This document shows, piece after piece, positions 25,543-34,251 of a stretch of DNA of 64,000 nt. A program made the translations under genes and the position numbers. Numbering within the stretch: the stretch's first letter is position 1; each line of letters begins with the position of its first letter. The notes under the pieces were generated by a model. The model saw only the letters and a program-made list of their open reading frames with translations, searched no databases and was not told the DNA's origin. The stretch comes from Zobellia laminariae (GTDB lineage: Bacteria; Bacteroidota; Bacteroidia; Flavobacteriales; Flavobacteriaceae): assembly GCF_009725995.1 (NCBI RefSeq), contig NZ_RCNS01000002.1, positions 930,001 through 994,000 of the forward strand. The letters run 5' to 3'.

Positions 25543-26403
25543 TTACTTAGGGAAGTTGAATTTACCGTTTTGGTTTTTCCAGTTTTCTTTGGGGGCTATT
25601 TTTTCAACAACATCCCAGTGTTCTGCTATTTTGCCGTTTTCTATTCTAAACAAATCATAAAAAGAGTTATGATCTTCACCAAAATCGCCTTCACTAACTG
25701 CCAATACAAAGTTACCTTCTCCTAATACCGTGTGTATTCTATCATACTTCATAAAAATACCTTGTTTAGCCAATGCTTCTAAGGTTGCCCCTAAACCAGA
25801 AAGCTGATCAGGAATATTTGGATTATGTTGTATGTAATTGTCACCGTCAAAATACGCTGATATTTTGCTCATATCTCCGTTTACCAAAATATCGGTAACA
25901 AAATTCTTTACAAGCTCCTTATTTTTCTCGGTTTTATCTAAATCAGTAATCTCTGTAGTGCCATCTGTCATGGTATGCCCACTTGGATTAGGTAGTTTTG
26001 GTTTTACTTGCAAGTTGTCCCAGTGTTCTACAATCAATCCATCTTCAAATCTAAAAATATCAAAACCAATCTTTGGACCAAAGAAGTTGTAGTCTGTATG
26101 GCTGAATACAAAGTTGCCATCTTCAAAAGTTCTAACTGTATTTACTTTGGCAGAATTTGGAGGTAACGCTTGCAATGTGGCTATAAAACCAGCAATGCCA
26201 TCAGCAACTTCTAAATTATGTTGTACATAGTTATTAGGGTTAATATAGGCAGCAGGTTCTTGTGCACCTGTTTCTATAGATTTTAGTAGTTGTATTACTT
26301 TTTCTTCGTTTGACACCTCAGTTGTTGTATCATCATCTTGAGCATTACAAGAGGATAAACTAAGAGCTGAGACTAGGACTGTAGATAATAGTGTGTTTTT
26401 CAT
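25543..26403 (-). CDS. Lipoprotein with two SnoaL-like (NTF2-fold) domains
   Basis: A 286-residue lipoprotein: signal peptide with lipobox LSSCNAQ (Cys19) followed by an acidic DDD stretch that resembles the surface-export signal of Bacteroidetes lipoproteins. Two SnoaL-like repeats follow, about residues 30-140 (NYVQHNLEVADGIAGF ... DIFRFEDGLIVEHWDN) and 155-280 (NYIQHNPNIPDQLSGL ... DLFRIENGKIAEHWDVVEKI). The second repeat is close to the single-domain protein at 18911-19288. It is monocistronic, ending at the terminator shared with HxlR. The ligand is unknown. Confidence 0.83.
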   Translation of the reverse strand: MKNTLLSTVLVSALSLSSCNAQDDDTTTEVSNEEKVIQLLKSIETGAQEPAAYINPNNYVQHNLEVADGIAGFIATLQALPPNSAKVNTVRTFEDGNFVFSHTDYNFFGPKIGFDIFRFEDGLIVEHWDNLQVKPKLPNPSGHTMTDGTTEITDLDKTEKNKELVKNFVTDILVNGDMSKISAYFDGDNYIQHNPNIPDQLSGLGATLEALAKQGIFMKYDRIHTVLGEGNFVLAVSEGDFGEDHNSFYDLFRIENGKIAEHWDVVEKIAPKENWKNQNGKFNFPK

Positions 26404-26431
26404 TTTCTTTTTTTAAGTATTAATTTCTTTG

Positions 26432-26439
26432 CAAAAATA
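26432..26439 (-). promoter_or_regulatory. Candidate -7 element for the two-domain SnoaL-like gene
   Basis: The minus strand reads TATTTTTG, an exact TAnnTTTG match about 29 bp upstream of the ATG. No TTG occurs at standard spacing; the nearest is 27 bp upstream. Confidence 0.4.
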
Positions 26440-26561
26440 CTTTAGCACTCCAGCTAATTCATGATCCAAAAATGCCTTTACACTGTAAAAAAGAGAAAGT
26501 TTTAAAATCGATAGAAAGAAAAAGTGAAGTCAATAATTAGAATAAACAGAAAACTTTACAA

Positions 26562-27059
26562 CTATAATTTTAATTCACTAAGGAGGTCTTGAAGGTTTAA
26601 AGGTCTCGTGTACATTTCCAAACCACCGTCCTCCTTTTGTGGCCATTCTTTTTGAGGCCTATCCCAATACAATTCAACTCCGTTGCCGTCAGGGTCGTTC
26701 ATATAAAGTGCCTCGGATACACCGTGATCTGCGGCTCCAGTTAAGGGGTAATCTGCTTTGGTGAGGTGTTGTAAAATTTCTGCTAAATCTTTTCTAGAAG
26801 GATAAAGGATTGCTGTATGAAAAAGCCCTGTACTATTTTGTGGTGGTTGTGGACCGTTTTTGCTTTGCCAGGTATTCAATCCAATATGATGGTGATAACC
26901 TCCAGCGGAAATAAATGCTGCTTCTTGTCCATACAGTGTTGTAATTTCAAAACCAAGAAGTCCATGATAGAAGTCCAGTGAACGTTGTAGATCGGCCACT
27001 TTTAGATGCACGTGTCCGATTCTTGTATTTTGAGGAATTTTATATTCTGAGTTTTCCAT
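26562..27059 (-). CDS. VOC family protein, catechol 2,3-dioxygenase-like
   Basis: A 165-residue vicinal-oxygen-chelate protein. It opens with TRIGHVHLKVADLQRSLDFYHGLLGFEI and contains the metal-site pattern: His in IGHVHLKV, His in LFHTAILY, and Glu in GNGVELYWDRP. It looks like a single module of the extradiol-dioxygenase-type (CatE-like) VOC proteins. The metal-binding residues seem intact, so enzymatic activity is possible, but dioxygenase, lyase and binding functions cannot be separated by sequence. It stands alone, following the terminator of the SDR gene. Confidence 0.86.
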   Translation of the reverse strand: MENSEYKIPQNTRIGHVHLKVADLQRSLDFYHGLLGFEITTLYGQEAAFISAGGYHHHIGLNTWQSKNGPQPPQNSTGLFHTAILYPSRKDLAEILQHLTKADYPLTGAADHGVSEALYMNDPDGNGVELYWDRPQKEWPQKEDGGLEMYTRPLNLQDLLSELKL

Positions 27060-27132
27060 GTTTTGTTAAATTTAGAAGCCTATAATAAGATGCTACATAT
27101 CAAAATGACTAAAAGTCTGGAATTTTGTAAAA

Positions 27133-27180
27133 AAAAGAAAGGGATGTTATTAGTTTACATTCAAATAACACCCCTTTCTT
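27133..27180 (-). terminator. Intrinsic terminator after the SDR gene
   Basis: Arms around 27135-27151 (AAGAAAGGGATGTTATT) and 27164-27180 pair with one small bulge; on the minus strand the hairpin is followed by T residues. It lies directly after the stop of the QorB-like gene. Confidence 0.82.
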
Positions 27181-27196
27181 TATAAACTACCTGATT

Positions 27197-28042
27197 TTAT
27201 GCTAAAACCTCTGCTATAGTTTTAGACAATGGAGTAGTGGGTCTACCTAGAATTACTGATAATTGATGACCATCATTAAACAAATCTCCATTAGCCGTTG
27301 ACGTATGCGAACCTGCTAAGAACTCTGCAATTGGAGTAGGCACGCCTGCGCTTTGAAGTGCTTTGGCATATTCCGCTTCTGGAAGATTCACATAAGGAAT
27401 AGCTTTACCTGTTTGTTTAGAAATTTCATTTGCATAATCTTTCATAGTAAAAAACTCATCTCCCGCCAATTCGTAAGTTTTTCCCTCATGGCTGTCGGTA
27501 GTTAATATTATTGCGGCAGCCTCAGCAAAATCTTCTCTTGTAGCCGAAGCTATTTTACCATCTCCTGCGCTACCATATAAAGTACCTAGTGCTAGAGTAT
27601 CTTTTAAGGAATCTGTGTAATTCTCTGTATACCAGCCGTCTCTTAATAAAGTAAAAGGAATGCCCGATTCTTCTAAAACTTTCTCTGTACCTAAATGTTC
27701 AGGAGCCAAAGATAAACTAGATTTATCGGCCTTTAAAAGGCTAGTGTAAGCTATAGATTTTACTTTTGCTTCTTTTGCGGCTGCTATAATATTGCTATGT
27801 TGTTCTAAACGCTGCCCTAACTCGCTTCCGGAAATTAAAAGAAGTTTGTCCACACCTTCCAAAGAACTGGTCATCTGTGTTACTTTACCATAGTCAAAAG
27901 CACGTACTTCAACGTCTAAATCACTTGCTTTTTCTGGTGTTCTTGCCAATGCTATAATGTTAGCTTTAGTAGTCCTTTCTTTTAATTTTTCAATTACTAG
28001 AGTACCTAATTTACCGGTAGCTCCTGTTATTGCAATTTTCAT
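27197..28042 (-). CDS. QorB/NmrA-like NAD(P)-binding SDR oxidoreductase
   Basis: A 281-residue atypical short-chain dehydrogenase of the QorB (NAD(P)H:quinone oxidoreductase 2)/NmrA type. The N-terminus carries the Rossmann motif AITGATGKLGTLVIEKL, followed by ARTPEKASDLDVEVRAFDY and GVDKLLLISGSE. The C-terminal part (KDYANEISKQTGKAIPYVNLPEAEYAKALQ) matches substrate-side helices of this family. It is a paralog of the protein at 38596-39456. An AraC regulator lies 110 bp upstream on the same strand, and a TACTTTTG promoter lies in the gap. Quinone reduction or redox sensing is likely. Confidence 0.87.
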   Translation of the reverse strand: MKIAITGATGKLGTLVIEKLKERTTKANIIALARTPEKASDLDVEVRAFDYGKVTQMTSSLEGVDKLLLISGSELGQRLEQHSNIIAAAKEAKVKSIAYTSLLKADKSSLSLAPEHLGTEKVLEESGIPFTLLRDGWYTENYTDSLKDTLALGTLYGSAGDGKIASATREDFAEAAAIILTTDSHEGKTYELAGDEFFTMKDYANEISKQTGKAIPYVNLPEAEYAKALQSAGVPTPIAEFLAGSHTSTANGDLFNDGHQLSVILGRPTTPLSKTIAEVLA

Positions 28043-28081
28043 ATGCTATTTTTTATAAAAAGTTACTTAAAATGTATAGGG

Positions 28082-28108
28082 CAAAAGTAGCCATGATGCT
28101 CAAGGCAA
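28082..28108 (-). promoter_or_regulatory. Promoter of the QorB-like gene
   Basis: The minus strand shows TACTTTTG (28082-28089) with TTG (28106-28108) 16 bp upstream, in the gap between the AraC regulator and the SDR gene. It gives a leader of about 35 nt. Confidence 0.5.
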
Positions 28109-28152
28109 GGACTATAGAAAAATGAGGATGTACTGTAAAAAAGGGAAAGTAT

Positions 28153-29025
28153 TTACGAATGTTGTTGTCGGAACACCTCGGGAGTAGCTTCTGTGTGCTT
28201 TTTGAAATACTTATACATATTAGTAGGTTCTTCAAAACCAGATGTATAAGCTATTTCTGTAATAGACATTGAGGTGTTGATGAGCAGCCGCTTAATTTGT
28301 GTTACAAGAATTTCATCTATAATCATTTTAGATGATTTATCTACAATTGCTTTGCAAACGTTATTAAGAGTTTTTGGTGTACACCCCATTAAATTGGCAT
28401 AATCCAACGTCTTCTTAGTCTGAAAGCAGCTTTCTTCCACCAAACGTTGAAATTGAATAAAAATACTTACATATTTATGCTCCGATAAAGTAATGCCCTG
28501 CTTTACTTTTATACGGAATAACCTGTATATCAATATATGCAACGCATTTCTGATAATGCCGCTAGAAAATTCATCGTAATTTTCAGTGTACTCTAACTCA
28601 ATATCGTTTATCAAGGATTTGATGGTTATAAAGTCTTCGTTATCTACTGAAATTTTAGGAGAGGTCAGAAATTCATTGAAAAGTTCGTGGGAACGGGAAA
28701 CTTCTTTGTGGCTTAACAAACTGGCTAAAAAGTCTTCTGTAAAAATTAAAAGAAAACCTTTTGATTCTGAATTTTTAAAAAACCGGTGGACTTGGTCTTT
28801 CCGGATGGTTAAAATTGTATTAGCTGTGTATTCGTAGTCGGTAAAATCTATGGTGTGTTTGCCTGTACCTTCTGTAATGATCAAAATTTGATAAAATTCT
28901 ACCTTATGGAGTTGCGTAATATCTTGATCAATTTCACGAGCAAGGAGCTTCTCCAGTCTAATAAGTTCAAAACCCAAATTGGGTCTTGTTTCATTATTGA
29001 ATTTTAAGTTCTGTATTTCAATCAA
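28153..29025 (-). CDS. AraC family transcriptional regulator
   Basis: A 290-residue regulator with an N-terminal cupin-like sensing domain (LIITEGTGKHTIDFTDYEY and VHRFFKNSESKGFLLIFTEDFLASLL) and a C-terminal AraC double HTH (about 195-290) ending MSITEIAYTSGFEEPTNMYKYFKKHTEATPEVFRQQHS. It is a paralog of the regulator at 35434-36318; the N-terminal pattern GTGKHTIDF versus GEGIHQVDL is shared. It lies upstream of the QorB-like SDR on the same strand and may control it. A candidate TATTTTTG promoter is at 29059-29066. Confidence 0.88.
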   Translation of the reverse strand: MIEIQNLKFNNETRPNLGFELIRLEKLLAREIDQDITQLHKVEFYQILIITEGTGKHTIDFTDYEYTANTILTIRKDQVHRFFKNSESKGFLLIFTEDFLASLLSHKEVSRSHELFNEFLTSPKISVDNEDFITIKSLINDIELEYTENYDEFSSGIIRNALHILIYRLFRIKVKQGITLSEHKYVSIFIQFQRLVEESCFQTKKTLDYANLMGCTPKTLNNVCKAIVDKSSKMIIDEILVTQIKRLLINTSMSITEIAYTSGFEEPTNMYKYFKKHTEATPEVFRQQHS

Positions 29026-29145
29026 TGTCTGTCTTAGTTTTGGAATTTAAAAAACGAACAAAAATATTCTTTTTGATTTATTAGAAAAGAGTTTATATAG
29101 TAAGATACAAAGAAAGAAAGAGATTTAGAAAGGCCATAACCATTA

Positions 29146-30354
29146 TCAGGCAATCAAATGTGGATAGCTGCTCTCAAATTCTTGCTGAAAATTTGATGGA
29201 ATTGTCTTGTGAAAACGAACGCCTTGGCAATCATTAAATTTCAAAAACGACTGTAATTCTTTGTTAAAAGCGACGGCAAAAGCTTCGGTTTTCTTTAAAC
29301 CAGGTTCTAATGTTAACTGATTAATATTCAAGACCTTTTCTTTTCTATCAGCTTTGCTGTCCATTCGGGCAACCAGTTTCCCATCCCATAAAATTGGTAA
29401 AGTAAAATACCCAAATTTCCGTTTTTGTTGCGGCACGTAGCATTCCAAAAGATAATCAAACTCAAAAATATCTGACGTTCGTTTTCTTTGAATTAGCAAA
29501 TTATCAAAAGGCGATAAAATATTAAGTTTCTTCCGTGCTAACGGCTTACTTAATAGTTCTAGAGACTCTGGTAAAATATAATACTCATTGTCCGCCACAC
29601 GTATTTGCTCTATTTCTCCATCTGCAAGCATATTTTTTAAAGCTTGAGTAACCAATGGTTTTATATTCTTGATAAGATAGGTCATTTCCGTAAATTTCCC
29701 CAGTCCGTTGGCCTGTAAATATTTCTTCACCAAAAACCTGCCATATTCATCATCCGTTGGGGTAGTGGTGTTCAATGAACTCGGCAAAACTCTTTCGGTA
29801 AGGTCGTATACTTTATGAAAGTTGACACGTTTTGAAATCATCAATTCACCCTCCATAAACAAATTTTCTAAAGCTTGTTTTGTAGGAGCTGTTTTCCATT
29901 CGCCATGCTTCTTCCCTTTTTTGTCAAAATCCTTGGCCATCAAAGGGCCTTCGGCTTTTATACGTTCAGCTACAGACTTCATAAGTTTTGTATCTCGCTT
30001 GTACCAGTGTTTTTGTTTTCCAGAAGCAATAGCTTGTTTGCGAGGTAAGGTAAAACGGTAATCGGTCATAGGAAGGTACGAGGCCGCGTGTGCCCAATAT
30101 TCAAAAACTTTCTTATCTGCTATGAGTTCCTGTATATGACCCGTTTTGTATCTGGAATTCCGATTGTACAACGTATGATGGTGTGCCCGTTCAATAACAG
30201 AAATAGTATCTATCTGAACATAACCCAAATGCTCAATTGCAGAAAGCGTTGCTTTTTGGGCAGAGCCCACTACTTTGTGAGTAGGTAAACGCTGTGATAG
30301 CAAAACTAATTTTTGGGCTTCGCGAACAGAAAGGCTTTCTTCTTTTAAACTCAT
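29146..30354 (-). CDS. ycaQ: YcaQ-type DNA glycosylase (winged-helix HTH_42 family)
   Basis: A 402-residue protein of the HTH_42/YcaQ family, DNA glycosylases that act on crosslinks and alkylated bases. Near the N-terminus EHLGYVQIDTISVIERAHHH carries the catalytic QxD motif (Gln47-Ile48-Asp49). As I recall, this motif separates the YcaQ/AlkX group from AlkZ (QxQ). The following YNRNSRYKTGHIQELI and KKVFEYWAHAASYLPM match the family core, and LARKKLNILSPFDNLLIQRKRT with FDYLLECYVPQQKRKFGYFTLPIL is the C-terminal signature. It covers the full family length. It is transcribed alone. The glycosylase role is inferred from the family. Confidence 0.88.
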   Translation of the reverse strand: MSLKEESLSVREAQKLVLLSQRLPTHKVVGSAQKATLSAIEHLGYVQIDTISVIERAHHHTLYNRNSRYKTGHIQELIADKKVFEYWAHAASYLPMTDYRFTLPRKQAIASGKQKHWYKRDTKLMKSVAERIKAEGPLMAKDFDKKGKKHGEWKTAPTKQALENLFMEGELMISKRVNFHKVYDLTERVLPSSLNTTTPTDDEYGRFLVKKYLQANGLGKFTEMTYLIKNIKPLVTQALKNMLADGEIEQIRVADNEYYILPESLELLSKPLARKKLNILSPFDNLLIQRKRTSDIFEFDYLLECYVPQQKRKFGYFTLPILWDGKLVARMDSKADRKEKVLNINQLTLEPGLKKTEAFAVAFNKELQSFLKFNDCQGVRFHKTIPSNFQQEFESSYPHLIA

Positions 30355-30582
30355 GTATAAGGTTCAAGACCAGCTTTGATAGGATCGTAAAAGTAAGGAC
30401 ATCACTATTCATTTTTGAGAGTTTCGTTAACTGATTCTGTCAAATAAGTGCTTTTATCGCACAAAATGTTAAGAAGTCCATAAAAAGTGGTCAAAAAACA
30501 TAAGAAAAAGAGCATTTCATCCGTTATTTAAGCAATTCACCCTATTTTCATCTTTATCAAACAACCAAAGAATCGTTCATTA

Positions 30583-31881
30583 ATGCAGAGATATAAAATT
30601 TTAATTGGATCTGCGCTCGTCGTTTTTGCAATTTCAGCGCTTGCTTCACGCATATTCCATTCAGAATCAACAGAAAAACCTCAAAAGGCAGAAACTGCGG
30701 TTACCACGGTGGAAAAAGCACCAAATAGTAAGAAAGATGTTGTTCTTTACGCAACTAGGCAAAAGAAATTACATACTGCATTAAATGCCTATTTTAGAAA
30801 AGCTATTGCCAAAGGAGATGTTGTTGGAGCAGGGGTAAGCATTGTACGAGGAGACTCTATAATGATTTCTGAAGGGTTTGGTAGAAAAAATAGTCTTGAG
30901 AGCAGCTCGGTAAATGGCGAAACCGTTTTTAGGTTGGGTTCTTTATCTAAAGGTTTTGCGGGTATGTTAGCCGCAAATATTAAAAGTGAAGGAAAGTTAG
31001 ACTGGACGGATAAAGTAAGTGATTACCTTCCTGAATTTCAATTGGGTGATGGTTCTAATACGAGTGATGTAACCCTGGCTAATATTTTATCGCATACTTC
31101 AGGTACACCTTATCACAGTTATACCAATCTTGTAGAAGCTGGTTTGCCATTAAAGGACATAGCCAAACGTTTTAAAGAGGTGATGCCCATTAGCAAGCCT
31201 GGAATCATGTATAGCTATCAAAATGCAATGTTCGCGCTTTGTGGAGAAATGATGAAAAAAGCGACGGGAAAAAAGATAAATACACTTTTGGATGATCGGT
31301 TTTTTAAGCCGTTAGAAATGTGTACTACCACCACAAATTATGAGACTTTAACTCATGAAGCTAATATTGCCATGCCTCATGTACGTATTAGAAATGGCTG
31401 GAGAGCGGCACATTTAAGAGACAATTATTATAATGCCGTTGCAGCAGGCGGAATTAGTTCTAACGCTCATGATATGGGCAGATGGATGCGTTTTTTATTA
31501 GGTCACAATCCTGATATTATGAAGAGCTCAGCTATTGGCGAGGCTTTCAATCCGTTTATTGAAATTGCCGGTCACCGTAAATATTATCAAAGATGGCCTG
31601 GCCATACAAGATCATATTACGGTTTTGGATGGAGAATTCATAAGTTTATTGAAGGTGATACTAATTTTGAAAAAACTATCTGGCATCACGGCGGAAGCGT
31701 TAATAACTACAGAAATGAAATTGCCGTATATCCTGAAGCAGATTTAGGTATCTGTGTTCTATTGAACAACAACTCTCCAATTGCCGGAACGGTAATTCCA
31801 GATTTGTACGAGATAGTTAAAGAGGTGTATAGGGAGACAGCTCCTAAAGAGTTACAAAAGGTGGCTGCTACATCTTTATAA
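30583..31881 (+). CDS. Serine hydrolase, class C beta-lactamase family
   Basis: A 432-residue exported or membrane-anchored serine hydrolase. An N-terminal hydrophobic segment (ILIGSALVVFAISALASRIF, about 4-24) anchors or exports it. The three penicillin-recognising motifs are visible: SxxK in FRLGSLSKGFAG, YxN in YSYQNAMFALCGEM, and the third-box HHGGS in TIWHHGGSVNNYR. Landmark sequences such as LSHTSGTPYHSYTN also match. Such proteins may be D-alanyl-D-alanine peptidases, esterases or lactamases; the specific activity cannot be told. It is monocistronic with a clear terminator, and a (CTT)8 run follows further on. Confidence 0.88.
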   Translation: MQRYKILIGSALVVFAISALASRIFHSESTEKPQKAETAVTTVEKAPNSKKDVVLYATRQKKLHTALNAYFRKAIAKGDVVGAGVSIVRGDSIMISEGFGRKNSLESSSVNGETVFRLGSLSKGFAGMLAANIKSEGKLDWTDKVSDYLPEFQLGDGSNTSDVTLANILSHTSGTPYHSYTNLVEAGLPLKDIAKRFKEVMPISKPGIMYSYQNAMFALCGEMMKKATGKKINTLLDDRFFKPLEMCTTTTNYETLTHEANIAMPHVRIRNGWRAAHLRDNYYNAVAAGGISSNAHDMGRWMRFLLGHNPDIMKSSAIGEAFNPFIEIAGHRKYYQRWPGHTRSYYGFGWRIHKFIEGDTNFEKTIWHHGGSVNNYRNEIAVYPEADLGICVLLNNNSPIAGTVIPDLYEIVKEVYRETAPKELQKVAATSL

Positions 31882-31899
31882 AAGCAAGACAAAATTAAT

Positions 31900-31942
31900 A
31901 ACGCCCGTTTCTATAAGTAGCTATGGAGACGGGCGTTTTTTA
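31900..31942 (+). terminator. Intrinsic terminator after the serine hydrolase
   Basis: Arms AACGCCCGTTTC and GAGACGGGCGTT (one G-T wobble) enclose a 17-nt loop and are followed by a run of T. The hairpin is 19 bp after the stop codon. Confidence 0.88.
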
Positions 31943-32379
31943 TAGGACTTTTTTAAACCAAGTTTATTTATTGGGTTCACATTAACGTGTTCCTCCTTCT
32001 TCTTCTTCTTCTTCTTCTTTTCTTTTTGGCTACAACAATGTGTTCTATTCAAAGTCTCAGTCCAGTTCACAAAATAATTATAAACTTATCTTTCTTTAAG
32101 TCTACGGAACTTCAAATAAGAGCATAATACGCACTACGATAAACAATAAAGTCTTTGCAATCTGTACTTACATTTTGTATTAGGCCTATGAATAGCCGAT
32201 AAATTCAATTATTCTAAAAATCCAACCCATAAGAAAACACAAAATATAATTCGCATCTATACCTTAAAGGCGAACCACGGCAATACGCTATATTTAGGTT
32301 AGGGTTGGTTTGATTTTCGTTCGATTAGAATCAACTGTCCTTCAACCCAACTATTTATTAATCTTCAAAACCAATCTGT
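31943..32379. other. Non-coding gap with a (CTT)8 repeat
   Basis: This stretch between the serine hydrolase terminator and the class V aminotransferase gene has no credible reading frame on either strand. It contains the CTT microsatellite at 31996-32019 and otherwise low-complexity AT-rich sequence. No palindrome or exact promoter was found close to the downstream gene. Confidence 0.6.
31996..32019. repeat. (CTT)8 trinucleotide microsatellite
   Basis: Eight perfect CTT units are seen, followed by a short T-rich tail. It lies about 360 bp upstream of the next gene and outside coding sequence, so phase variation by frameshift is unlikely. Confidence 0.9.
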
Positions 32380-33642
32380 ATGAAAAAACGCGATTTCTTA
32401 AAAAACATTTCTCTGGTTGCATTAGGAACTCCATTTTATGGTAGCGCTATATCCACTTGTATAGGGGAAGCTGTAGAAATACCAATAGCTAAATTAGCTT
32501 CCAGTGAAGATTTCTGGCTAAAAGTTCGGCAAGACTATAAGCTCAAACCAGATTATATCAATTTAGAAAGTGGTTATTATAATATCATTCCAACACCTAC
32601 ATTGAAAGCGCTTCACCAAAATATTGACAAGGTTAACTATGAAGGCTCCTATTATATGAGGACCGTACAATGGGAAAACAAGGAGCGTATGACGGAGAAG
32701 TTAGGCGACATTATTGGAACAACAAAAAAGAACATTATCATAACCCGAAACGCCACCGAATCTTTAAACATGGTGATAAAAGGTATGGATTGGAAAGCTG
32801 GTGATGAAGCAGTATATGCCATTCAGGATTATGGTGCTATGAAACTTATGTTCGCGCAAGTTGCAGAAAGGTTTGGAGTTGTGAATAAAGAAGTTTCCGT
32901 GCCCAACCATCCAAAATCAGATGAGGAAATTGTAGCCGTTTACAAAAAGGCAATTACAGCAAAAACCAAATTACTTATGGTTTGTCACATGGTCAATATT
33001 ACCGGTCAAATCTTACCTGTTAAAAAGATTTGTCAAATGGCACATAGTAAGGGGGTAAAAGTTATGGTAGATGGCGCTCATTGTGTAGGCCATTTTGAAT
33101 TTGATATCAATGATTTAGAATGTGATTTCTATGGTTCTAGTTTGCATAAGTGGTTGGCTGTTCCTTTAGGAACCGGCTTATTATATGTGGCCGATGAACA
33201 CATAGATACACTCTGGCCAATTTTTGCCGAAGCCGAAAGAGAGCCAGGAGACATTTCTAGATTAAATCATACAGGAACAATTCCGGTGTATCATGACTTA
33301 ACCATAGAAAGTGCCATAGATTACTATATATTGCTCGGTGGTGCAAGAAAGGAAGCTAGATTACGCTTTTTACAAGAATATTGGACGAGTAAAGTAAGAA
33401 ATGTAGCGGGGATACTTATAAACACTCCTAAGGAGTCACATAGAGCTTGTGGAATTGCCAATGTTGGTATTGAAGGAATTGAGCCTGCAGATTTAGCAAA
33501 AAAACTCTTAGATAAGTATCAAATTTTTACGGTTGCTATTAAATATGCAAACGTACATGGTTGTAGAATTACACCAAATGTATTCACTACCACTGAAGAA
33601 TTGGATGTGTTTGTAAAAGCTTTGAAGGAAATAGCTGCTTAA
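32380..33642 (+). CDS. Class V aminotransferase-fold PLP enzyme (isopenicillin N epimerase/cysteine desulfurase-like), probably exported
   Basis: A 420-residue PLP enzyme of the class V fold. The pyridoxal-binding lysine lies in GSSLHKWLAVPLGTGLLYV, the PLP-ring Asp in MVDGAHCVGHF, and the phosphate-binding region in TRNATESLNMVIKG. The N-terminus, KKRDFLKNISLVALGTPFYG, resembles a twin-arginine signal with Lys-Arg in place of Arg-Arg, so periplasmic location is possible but not certain. Members act as epimerases or desulfurases; this one is closest to the isopenicillin N epimerase-like group of uncertain substrate. It is convergent with the Lrp gene, stop to stop. Confidence 0.83.
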   Translation: MKKRDFLKNISLVALGTPFYGSAISTCIGEAVEIPIAKLASSEDFWLKVRQDYKLKPDYINLESGYYNIIPTPTLKALHQNIDKVNYEGSYYMRTVQWENKERMTEKLGDIIGTTKKNIIITRNATESLNMVIKGMDWKAGDEAVYAIQDYGAMKLMFAQVAERFGVVNKEVSVPNHPKSDEEIVAVYKKAITAKTKLLMVCHMVNITGQILPVKKICQMAHSKGVKVMVDGAHCVGHFEFDINDLECDFYGSSLHKWLAVPLGTGLLYVADEHIDTLWPIFAEAEREPGDISRLNHTGTIPVYHDLTIESAIDYYILLGGARKEARLRFLQEYWTSKVRNVAGILINTPKESHRACGIANVGIEGIEPADLAKKLLDKYQIFTVAIKYANVHGCRITPNVFTTTEELDVFVKALKEIAA

Positions 33643-34095
33643 TCACAAACTATAAGCAGTACTATCCTTCACAGAGTTTAAAACAAAGGAGGTGTGTATG
33701 GTAGCGATTCCATCTATGATGGACAATTTCTCGTTGATAAATTCATGAAATCCGGCTATATCATCTACGGCTATTTTTAGTAGGTAATCAAAATTGCCAG
33801 AAACCTGGTGGCATTCCATTATATCGGGTAATAAAAGCATCTCGCGTTTAAAACTATCTGCCAACTTCTTTTGTTGTTTGGTTAGAGTGACTTGACAATA
33901 AGCGATTAGTTTCTTTCCTATTTTGGTTCTATCCAGCAAGGCTACATAAGATTTAATAATCTCCTGCTGCTCCAATTTTCTAATTCTTTCATAAGTTGGG
34001 GTTACGCTAAGCCCTACTTTGCTCGCTATTTCTTTTGTATTTTGCTTTGCATTTTTCTGAAGTTGCATCAGTATTTTGCGATCTATATCATCCAT
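33643..34095 (-). CDS. Lrp/AsnC family transcriptional regulator
   Basis: A 150-residue feast/famine regulator with an N-terminal HTH (LMQLQKNAKQNTKEIASKVGLSVTPTYERIRKLEQQEII) and an AsnC ligand-binding domain (KREMLLLPDIMECHQVSGNFDYLLKIAVDDIAGFHEFI). Lrp-type proteins sense amino acids. It is divergent from the histidine decarboxylase gene, with a TAATTTTG candidate promoter at 34155-34162 in the gap. This suggests that it controls the decarboxylase in response to histidine or another amino acid; that link is inferred from gene order alone. Confidence 0.9.
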   Translation of the reverse strand: MDDIDRKILMQLQKNAKQNTKEIASKVGLSVTPTYERIRKLEQQEIIKSYVALLDRTKIGKKLIAYCQVTLTKQQKKLADSFKREMLLLPDIMECHQVSGNFDYLLKIAVDDIAGFHEFINEKLSIIDGIATIHTSFVLNSVKDSTAYSL

Positions 34096-34251
34096 ACTAG
34101 ATTATTTATCTATTTCATATCCTTCTATAATCTTATTCAGTAATTTATAACTACCAAAATTAGTATTACAGTTTAATATTCTAATTTAATAAAAATAGAA
34201 GTAATAAACTATTATCAATTGTAATTTTACAGAATGAGATTGAATGGTAAA

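Noticed and set aside
28053..28235. Minus-strand 60-residue frame overlapping the AraC 3' end
   Set aside because: It overlaps the AraC gene end and the SDR promoter and has no recognisable features. It is probably a chance frame.
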